Source: Icerya purchasi
Taxonomy: Eukaryota > Arthropoda > Insecta > Hemiptera > Monophlebidae
Reading direction: 5' to 3'
Length of the DNA stretch: 64,000 nucleotides
NCBI GenBank assembly: GCA_039619475.1
Contig: CM077115.1
Location: 393,610,557-393,674,556, forward strand
Shown: one piece after another, positions 57,153-64,000 of the stretch
Position numbering within the stretch: the first letter of the stretch is position 1
How the letters are laid out: every line of letters begins with the position of its first letter
The notes under the pieces: generated by a model
Told to the model about the DNA's origin: nothing
The model's database searches: none
What the model saw: the letters and a program-made list of their open reading frames with translations, nothing else
Program-made: the position numbers and the translations under genes

Positions 57153-58878
57153 CAATCAACGAATACAATACCAATACACTGTGGAATATTTCAAGGAGAT
57201 GCATTTAGCCCACTTTGGTTTGTAATGGCTATGAACCCTATATCTGCAGCTTTAAAAGAAACACAATATGGCTATGAAGTACGCGTTAAAACTGAAAGAA
57301 TATTATTAAATCACCTCTTTTATATGGATGACCTAAAACTTTATGCTAAGAATAGTACGCAATTGAGGGCGTTGTTAGAAATTGTCAGCTCGATGTCCAA
57401 AGATGTTAGCATGGAATTCGGATTAGAAAAATGCGCCATTATAAATACAGTTAAAGGGAAAGTTGAAATCACACCGCCAACAGTACTATCGGATAACATA
57501 CAGCTAGAGCATGTTGAACCGGATGCATGCTATAAGTACCTAGGAATGGTCGAAAAACATGGTATACAACATAAAAAGATGAAACAGAAATTAATAGAGA
57601 TATTCCAAAAGCGATTAAAATTGATACTTTCAACTAGAATACAAGCTAAATATATAGTTAAAGCAATAAACACGTTTGTAGTACCAACACTCACATATTC
57701 TTTTGGAGTGGTCAAATGGAATAATACTGAGCTAGAAGAGATGCAACGAAAAATAAGAACCTCTTTAACAGATCATAGAATGCACCACCCGCATGCTGCT
57801 GCGGAACGTATGACTCTCTCCCGAGTGAAAGGAGGGAGAGGAATAATGTGCCTTAAAAGCCTACACAATAAACAACTGGTAGGATTAAGAAAATATTGGT
57901 ATGCAAAGGCAGTAGAACAAAAGATTTACAAGATACTCAGGGACTGTGATGATGATTATACACGATTAAAGCTGGCATCCCCGGAAGTAACAAATGAAAT
58001 ACAGATATTAGTCGATAACAGCGAAAGGAACATGCTCAACGCCTTAAATGAAAAGCCCCTCCATGGTAAATACTGGGCAGCGATAAATAAAGACTCAGTT
58101 GATAGAGTAAACACGCACAAATGGCTAGCAGCTGGTACGATTTATCCAGAAACAGAGGGTTTCATGTTAGCATTACAAGATGGTGTATGGGAAACACGTG
58201 TATATAGGAAGAGAATATTAAAACAAAGAATAGAAAACGAAAACTGTAGAAAGTGTAACGGAAACCTGGAGACCATAGATGATATACTCGCAGGATGCCC
58301 CATGCTGGCACAAACGCAGTACACACACAGACATAATAATGTGGCTAAGATTATATATAAAGAAATATGCAAATTACACGGTATAATAATTAATAATGAA
58401 CCTTATTACAAGTGTAAACCACCTGATATCGCTGAAAATGAAACGCATAAGATATACTGGGATATGCAAATAATAACAGATAAAACGGTCTCTGCGAACC
58501 GACCTGATATAACGTTAGTCGATAAGAAGAATAAACATGTGGCCCTTATTGATATTACAGTTGTGAACAGCGAAAACATTCAAAATAGATACTCTATGAA
58601 AATTAATAAATACATGGAATTAGCCGTAGAGGTTAAAAGACTTTGGGCTATGAATAGGGTCAGGATAATACCATTCGTCATATCAACAATGGCGATTGTA
58701 CCAGTAACTTTAAGGAAAAGTGCTGTCGAATTACATCTAAACTATGAAAAACTGGTAGCCGATATTCAGAAATCAGTCATCATTGACTCCACTCATATAT
58801 GCAGAATGTTCAAACGTACTTCTCTTTGGTTCATGCCCGAGAAGCTATAACGTAAGCCTGCGAAAAGCGGAGAAGAGG
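57153..58878 (+). mobile_element. R4/Dong-like non-LTR retrotransposon, 5'-truncated, in an AAT array
   Basis: The element lies between (AATAATAATAAC)n and (AAT)n. It begins inside the RT (HCGIFQGDAFSPLWF), so the upstream fingers and N-terminal part are missing, as after incomplete target-primed reverse transcription. Its 3' UTR is only about 28 bp and joins the (AAT)n tract directly. Insertion in TAA repeats is the known habit of Dong-type elements in the R4 clade, and the RT plus restriction-like endonuclease layout of the ORF agrees. Confidence 0.85.
57225..58850 (+). CDS. R4/Dong-like RT and restriction-like endonuclease, C-terminal part
   Basis: Largest open frame in the window, 541 codons from an internal ATG; the same frame is open from 57153, adding about 24 residues with the QGD-x-x-SP motif. 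Residue numbers from the ATG: RT catalytic YMDD at 33-36; thumb YKYLG at 103-107; a CRKC pair (C341, C344), GCP (C358) and H368/H370 forming the CCHC-like finger; RPD at 426-428 with a second aspartate at 443 (LIDITV), the PD-D active site of the restriction-like endonuclease; then a YSMKINKYM helix. This layout defines R2/R4-type elements. No stop or frameshift interrupts it. Without the N-terminal part it is unlikely to mobilise itself. The ATG is probably not a natural start. Confidence 0.88.
   Translation: MAMNPISAALKETQYGYEVRVKTERILLNHLFYMDDLKLYAKNSTQLRALLEIVSSMSKDVSMEFGLEKCAIINTVKGKVEITPPTVLSDNIQLEHVEPDACYKYLGMVEKHGIQHKKMKQKLIEIFQKRLKLILSTRIQAKYIVKAINTFVVPTLTYSFGVVKWNNTELEEMQRKIRTSLTDHRMHHPHAAAERMTLSRVKGGRGIMCLKSLHNKQLVGLRKYWYAKAVEQKIYKILRDCDDDYTRLKLASPEVTNEIQILVDNSERNMLNALNEKPLHGKYWAAINKDSVDRVNTHKWLAAGTIYPETEGFMLALQDGVWETRVYRKRILKQRIENENCRKCNGNLETIDDILAGCPMLAQTQYTHRHNNVAKIIYKEICKLHGIIINNEPYYKCKPPDIAENETHKIYWDMQIITDKTVSANRPDITLVDKKNKHVALIDITVVNSENIQNRYSMKINKYMELAVEVKRLWAMNRVRIIPFVISTMAIVPVTLRKSAVELHLNYEKLVADIQKSVIIDSTHICRMFKRTSLWFMPEKL

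Positions 58879-58966
<88 letters not shown>
58879..58966. repeat. (AAT)n microsatellite
   Basis: About 29 nearly perfect AAT units, with one AAC at the far end, directly after the short 3' UTR of the R4/Dong-like element. Confidence 0.95.
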
Positions 58967-58969
<3 letters not shown>

Positions 58970-59470
58970 TGTGTATGGAGGCAAAATTAAAATTACAGTC
59001 ATTAAACCGGAAGTATAGGTGTTGGAAATTCTAAATATTAACGGATAAGAACTAACTCAGTACATCAAAAAAATACGAGAACGCATAATTTTAAGAAATA
59101 TCTTAAGTGTATTTGATGTAACGATGGATAATTTAAATGCATATCAAATGAAAGACTTTATGGTAAGATTAAAAGCCACTTCAATGGGAAAAATAAGATT
59201 ACTGTTTAACGAACATATTTTTGGGTTGCAGAATGGGATAGATTAATCAAAAAGATTTCTAAATTTATGAAAATAAAAAAAAAAAAAAAAAAACATTTAT
59301 ATTAAGCCCAAACCGTTTGACGAATGCGAAAAAGATTTCAAAAATCATTAATAGTACAGAAAATCAAATCTCTAATAAAAACTGGTTCGCGAATTGTTCT
59401 TAATTTACAAAGTTTAAACTAAACTGCAAATATCAGAAAAGATCATTGTCGGGAAATCACAAAAGTGCAT
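58967..59470 (+). pseudogene. Old LINE, 3' part of a split RT
   Basis: Continues the fragment at 56575-57010. Blocks: ITVIKPEV (about 58992-59015), LNINGKELTQYIKKIRERII with one stop at the G-K position (59030-59085), MKDFMVRLKATSMGKIRLLF (about 59148-59208), DRLIKKISKFMKIKK (about 59238-59282, one frame over) and FDECEKDFKNH (59319-59350). This is the thumb and connection region (VIKPE-LYASE, L-K-ERKILRKI, MRKRRL-FYGHI, W-EE-EKDL). It is interrupted by an A20 run and several stops. Confidence 0.68.
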
Positions 59471-60878
59471 TAATGAATTGGACATATTGGAAAGCAGTAA
59501 AGAAAGGAAAAATGCTTTTGTCCACTTAATTTTACTGTTTTAACCACCGTTCCACTGTAATCATCACCACATTGCTAACTTGCACAAAATTGATGATTAT
59601 TTACTGCATATAACTATACTAAATACGAACGCTAAGAGTCACTCCTTTAAAATTCTGCTCCTTTTCCTTTTATAATTCTTACATTAATGTTCACGTCGAA
59701 GAATCCACTAGAAAAAAATAAATAAATTTCATGCTTCTGTGCCGTGTTTTTCATGTTTTCCCGCTGCAATTCCTGCTCCTGATTCATATTATTCGTATCT
59801 GATCAAACCGCGAATTCTAAGTAATTTTTAGTGGAATATAATTCAAGATAAAGTGTCGTATAAACAAAAAAAAACAAAAAAAAAAAAACAACAAAAAACA
59901 GGTAAATTATTAATTTACAGAAAAAAGATTCGGACCAAAAGTAGGTTAAACTGGAAAAAAGAATCAGAAATAAGTTTCGCATTTATAAACTTCATCGTAA
60001 AAAAACACCTTTTACACATTCACGTATGAAAATCAATTATAAATGGCAAGCTAAATGTAGAAACGAATAAGAATGGTCTGTCTATTAGCAATAAATTAAC
60101 AAATACATAAGCGGTAATTATAAAATTATACGATTAGTCTGTTTCTTCCCTTTTTTTCTTTCTTTCTTTCTTTCTTTCTCGGCACTAAATCATTTGGGTG
60201 CTGCTAACTAATGCGCAGTTGTTATACAAGTCTTTTAAAACTTCATATCCAACAAAAAAAATGCAGCAACAGGAAGTTAACTACATTCATCGCAATAGTT
60301 TACACAAACACACAGTTTTATGCACATTCTGAATATTAGATTCGTGGGTAGAGTTATATTTTCTTCTCCTTTTTTATTTATTCTAAATTACGGTGGTGTA
60401 GGTGACTCAACACAGGTGAGAACACTTCGAGACTTCCAGTTCCAATTTAAAATGAATTTTAAAAAAAGGTATACTATATATATATTAGTAACAATATAGG
60501 TATTTATAATTGTTCGCAATTGCTACATCAATTTTTCTTTAAGGTGTGATATTTATTAATACCGAAATTGTTTGCGTAAACCGTAAATAAAAAAAATAAA
60601 TATATATATACTATACATAATATACATATAACGAGTAATTTATCAAGAGATACTTTATGAATTTCTTACATAACTTTAGATTGCATTTGCAAAAGATACT
60701 TTAGTATAAATGAACAAAAAATTCAATGTTCTCTCCTTACGCTTCATTGCACCCGGAAATAATTCTCCGTTTTGCAAAAATAATTTTTATCTTACATGCT
60801 ACACTATATGCCGTTCTAAAACGAGATTTTTCTTTTTTTTCTTTTTTTTTTTGAAACACCTTTTACGAATCTAGCCAA
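59471..60878. other. Unassigned sequence
   Basis: No gene recognised. A (TTTC)n tract lies at 60151-60179 and an A/C-rich stretch at 59870-59900. Confidence 0.45.
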
Positions 60879-60879
60879 T

Positions 60880-61400
60880 CAAACGATCGAATACCTTAGC
60901 GGAAAACGGTAATCAATTTCCGTTTAGTTAAGGGAGGCTCAGTGATATCTGTGTCACCGATGCACAGGGACAGCGCATATTATATTACAAAATAAGTGCA
61001 AAAACGATTAATACTACGTATTCTTTCTCGTTTTAATGGCGTTTCGGCTCACGCCAAAGCCTTGGGTGCATTGAACGTTAGCGGATAATTAGCATTCGGC
61101 GGCACCAACAACACGTTAAGCGAGTATTTAATGCAATTGGCTAGGAGAATATTAATGAGCAGAGGCACATGCACATTTGCTTCATTCATTCGTGAGCGAG
61201 CAACCTACGGGAACTGCCGCATTCCGATCAAATCTGTTGCCGATTAACTAAGGGCAACTTGTATTCTACGCGTAATTAGCTCTTACATCAGTCTCATAAA
61301 TCTCTACCGATGTTGACAAGTTAAACGCGAGAAATTAAATCAGCCGACACCAAATTGCGCTCCTCTACACTTACATAACCGTCCTCCTCCCGCTCACCTG
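60880..61400. promoter_or_regulatory. Candidate conserved non-coding region
   Basis: A longer stretch of more balanced base composition, free of recognisable repeats, microsatellites or open frames. It has many homeodomain-type cores (TAATTAG, TTAATGAG, ATTAAC, TTTAATGCAATTGG) and E-box-like CACATG/CAATTG sites. This is the look of an enhancer or conserved element, but only cross-species alignment can show it. Confidence 0.25.
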
Positions 61401-62029
61401 TGAACATTCGAGGAAAAGTTATAATCGCGAATCATCAGCGGACTATAAACAAGGCGAAATATAAGAGAAAAATCCACCTCTGACACACCCTTGAAGAGTT
61501 GAAAGCGGTAAAAGCGGTAGTTTTCGTTGTTGAATAAATGTAATTTTCCAGAAACTGGTTTTAATTCAAATTCAATTAGATAGACGTTTGCATCGCACAC
61601 TGAACTTCTAAGCTGACTTTAGATGTTTCAACGCTAGAAAAATTAAACAAAAACCAACCCATAAACTATTTTTCAACTTTGTTAACAAACTAAAAAGTCC
61701 GGATATCGTATATTCCTTTCTAATTCTTTTCAGAGCAGTTACCCCCCCCCCCCCCGAGGGGGAGAAGAGTGTTATTATTTTTAGCGGACCTCTTATTTTC
61801 AGAAGAAATAAAAAGCGATTTTAATCAAAAAGTACAGTATAAACCTAAGGTTAATAACCATTTTTCCATAATACTATTTCACTCACTTAGGTTATTAGCT
61901 TTTGAACTTTTAGATTTACATATTGTTTTTTCCTTTTAATGTCCAAAACCAATTTGTGCATAATATGATGAGGAGACAGCGCAATCTTGTTTCTGCTCCT
62001 CCCTCGTTAGATCCAATTATCCTTTTTGT
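61401..62029. other. Unassigned sequence with a C14 run
   Basis: A C14 homopolymer at 61742-61755, followed by GAGGGGG, stands out in AT-rich DNA. No gene found. Confidence 0.5.
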
Positions 62030-62700
62030 TTGATCTTTGATTTTTAAATTGTCTATCCGTCGTTCTATTAATATTGACTTCCGATGGGTCACTGATCGTA
62101 TAGCGATTGAAGGCAGTGAGCAAGCTGATTTTCGTCCAGCCCAATCTGTTGCACATACCGTTTGATTTATTACCAAATTTCCTATCCCTCATACTGATTT
62201 TCTTTCTGCTAACTGCGACTCTAAAGTTTGACGATATATATATATATATATATTTATCATTCCCTTTTTACTAATCCGCAAAGCTTTTACTTCTCTATAA
62301 TCTTTCCCTCCTTCTTGGTACTACTCTGATTATCCTTATCTCAATTGTTCCTTCATTTCTTTCATTTGTCGTCTTCGCTTTTGCCATAATTTATTACCTT
62401 CATCTCTTAACAACCTTTCCATTTTGTCAATTCCACCCTAACGACAGCAGTTTAATAATTTACGACGCCAATCATATTTTCTTCGAATGTTCCGCTATTT
62501 ACGTTCGTTTTTCTACTTTCAGTGCGCTTAGCTTTTCCTACACCCCGCATCCGTTATAATTCATATAATTGCTTCCCTCCTTTCCTCAATTTCTAACCGT
62601 ATTAAGATCTAGTTTGATTTCTTTCTTCTAGTACCTTGAACTGTAGCGCTGAGTTAATGCCCTCAGTTGGTGAGACGCCCAAGGAATAAAAAAGAAATAG
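62030..62700 (+). pseudogene. LINE remnant: RNase H end to 3' terminus (copy E)
   Basis: Plus-strand member of the pyrimidine-rich LINE family. INIDFRWVTDRIAIEGSEQAD (62070-62130) is the WVPGH-GI-GNE-AD end of RNase H. Later come RLRFCHNLLPS (about 62372-62402) and HIFFECSA (about 62471-62496), the C-terminal R-RFGH and H-IFEC motifs. The 3' terminus has GAGTTAATGCCCTCAGTTGG and a short A-rich end near 62690, equivalent to copies B, C and G. A (TA)n tract at 62235-62254 interrupts the ORF region. Confidence 0.75.
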
Positions 62701-63924
62701 TTATTGACGTCATACCGGGCGAACATCTTTAAAGTGCAGCACCTTTGTTCAGCGATAATAGTGTATAGTCTGTAAGTTTTTTCTCCTCTAAGAGACAGTA
62801 TTTTGACGTGCTTGGGGGGTTTCTGTTGAAATTGCGCCGATGCAAAATGAGTATGACGGAATGTTGTTTGTATAATGAGAAAAAATAATAATAATTAAAA
62901 TAATGATGCGCGTTCGATGATTAAAAATTATATCTTACATTTTCAGAATGAGATATTTTCGTGCTTTTGTGTGTGGATAGCGTATGTACATGTGAAGGAA
63001 TAAATATAGGATGACCGCGGTATCGTATATATTTCTATTGTTAACTAAGCCGATGGAATATCAGGTAAGAGCGATTGAATGAAAGAGATGCGTGTTATAT
63101 AGATCCTTTGGTAGTGTAATACACAAAAAAAAAAATCATATATATACATATATATATATAAATTTTTTTTTTTTTGCATAATCAGTGGAATAAGAATTTA
63201 CCACTATTTTTGGAACTAGCAAAAAAATCTTCGCGAAATTTGAAAAAAATGATACCAGTAAAATACGTTGGTTTCTACATCTAAATCACCGTAACGGTAT
63301 ATAACAGATAAGAATAAGTTGTTAATATAATCATTATCAACCGTTTTATCACACACACACACACACATATTGTTGTCATAACAATATAAGCTTTTTGTAA
63401 CTATCTTCAGTTTTTTTGTTTTTTTTTAATGGCTACGGAACATCGCCCAGTTTGCCACTATCTACTCTATAACTGTCTTGTTCCTCCAGTTCTATAGTGA
63501 TTTTCGCAATTTCTAAAAACATCTTCAAAGAATGTTAATGGATATTTCCGACCGTCATTGCAATATAGATCTTTATCATACTCACATTCTGTGTATCCGC
63601 TTCTACACCTATCTCCACGATTTAACGATTGTTTCGTATTGCTCTTTTCGTTATATTTACATATCAGTTTCACATAATGCACAATTTCCCAACTACATGT
63701 TTATTATGCTCGCAAATCAAAAAAAAAAAAAAAAAATCCGATATTACTTATTAAGTGAAATGATACGCAACGTACCTGTAAATCACTATATTTTTAACTC
63801 CTTAATTAACACTGCACGAATAAACAAAAAACGATAAAAAAAAAAAAAACAAAAAAAAAATTACGGTATTGTAAATTAAATTTGATAATAAATACAAAAT
63901 ACACCAAATAAAACAATTATGTAG
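62701..63924. other. Unassigned sequence with simple repeats
   Basis: (TA)n near 63138-63162, (CA)n at 63352-63366, and A or T runs near 63720 and 63838. Short ORFs lack domains. Confidence 0.45.
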
Positions 63925-64000
63925 TAAACACCGATTAGTTTTAGATAACTTGATCCGTAATCTACCGTGATCATTACGGATCAAATCATAACTCGTCGGC
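63925..64000. repeat. Foldback palindrome cut by the window end
   Basis: AACACCGATTAGTTTTAGAT and TTGATCCGTAAT on the left side mirror ATTACGGATCAA and TAACTCGTCGG on the right. The AACACCGA-TAGTTT start matches the inner core of the palindrome at 50303-50503, so it is a diverged member of that family continuing past the window. Confidence 0.65.

Noticed and set aside
57004..57204. Minus-strand Ile/Val-rich ORF
   Set aside because: Translation of the AAT/AAC microsatellite.
58783..59034. ORFs rich in isoleucine or leucine at the AAT array
   Set aside because: Translation of the (AAT)n tract.
61742..61762. Functional i-motif or G-quadruplex site
   Set aside because: A single C14 run plus one G5 run does not give four separate tracts; more likely a homopolymer expansion.

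Overview
This window is AT-rich eukaryotic DNA that reads as a transposon graveyard, most likely from an insect or another arthropod. I infer that from the mix of repeats: degenerate non-LTR retrotransposons of several kinds, two piggyBac-like elements, an R4/Dong-like element inside an (AAT)n array, two tRNA-derived SINE families, foldback palindromes resembling Penelope-like terminal repeats, and a repeat arm I recognise as common in insect genomes. I cannot name the species. I found no intact host protein-coding gene, rRNA or functional tRNA. Nearly all short ORFs are chance frames or pieces of dead transposons.

Layout. 1-2.4 kb: unassigned DNA, a 12-bp minisatellite and larger tandem repeats. 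2.4-3.8 kb: a LINE 3' remnant (minus), then a frameshifted piggyBac transposase pseudogene (plus). 3.8-9.9 kb: mostly featureless, with one foldback palindrome. 9.9-16.8 kb: two near-identical, equally decayed copies of one RNase H-bearing LINE family in opposite orientation, with a TIR element full of 24-bp repeats between them. 17-24.8 kb: microsatellites, a small RT fragment and one SINE. 24.8-31.2 kb: a third LINE copy, LINE-like debris, a palindrome, two large inverted-repeat structures, and a 5'-truncated LINE with a visible 12-bp target-site duplication. 34-39.4 kb: a LINE 3' end and a roughly 3.2-kb decayed minus-strand LINE that appears to carry a foreign insertion. 40.8-47.6 kb: SINEs alternating with remnants of CR1/Rex-like and RTE-like LINEs. 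49.4-51.8 kb: a piggyBac-like element with TTAA ends that holds other repeats. 53-55.8 kb: SINEs, an unclassified repeat and (TA)n tracts. 56.5-59.5 kb: a nested locus, in which an old LINE is split by a microsatellite and an R4/Dong-like element with a long open frame. 59.5-64 kb: mostly unique sequence, another LINE 3' end, and a palindrome cut by the window edge.

The elements do not form a pathway. What can be read from them is a history of insertions: truncation at insertion, poly(A) or simple-repeat tails, nesting, and local inverted duplication. The most informative locus is 56.5-59.5 kb. The best-preserved protein in the window is the roughly 565-residue RT-endonuclease C-terminal part encoded there. 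All family assignments were made by eye from motifs and were not checked by database search.
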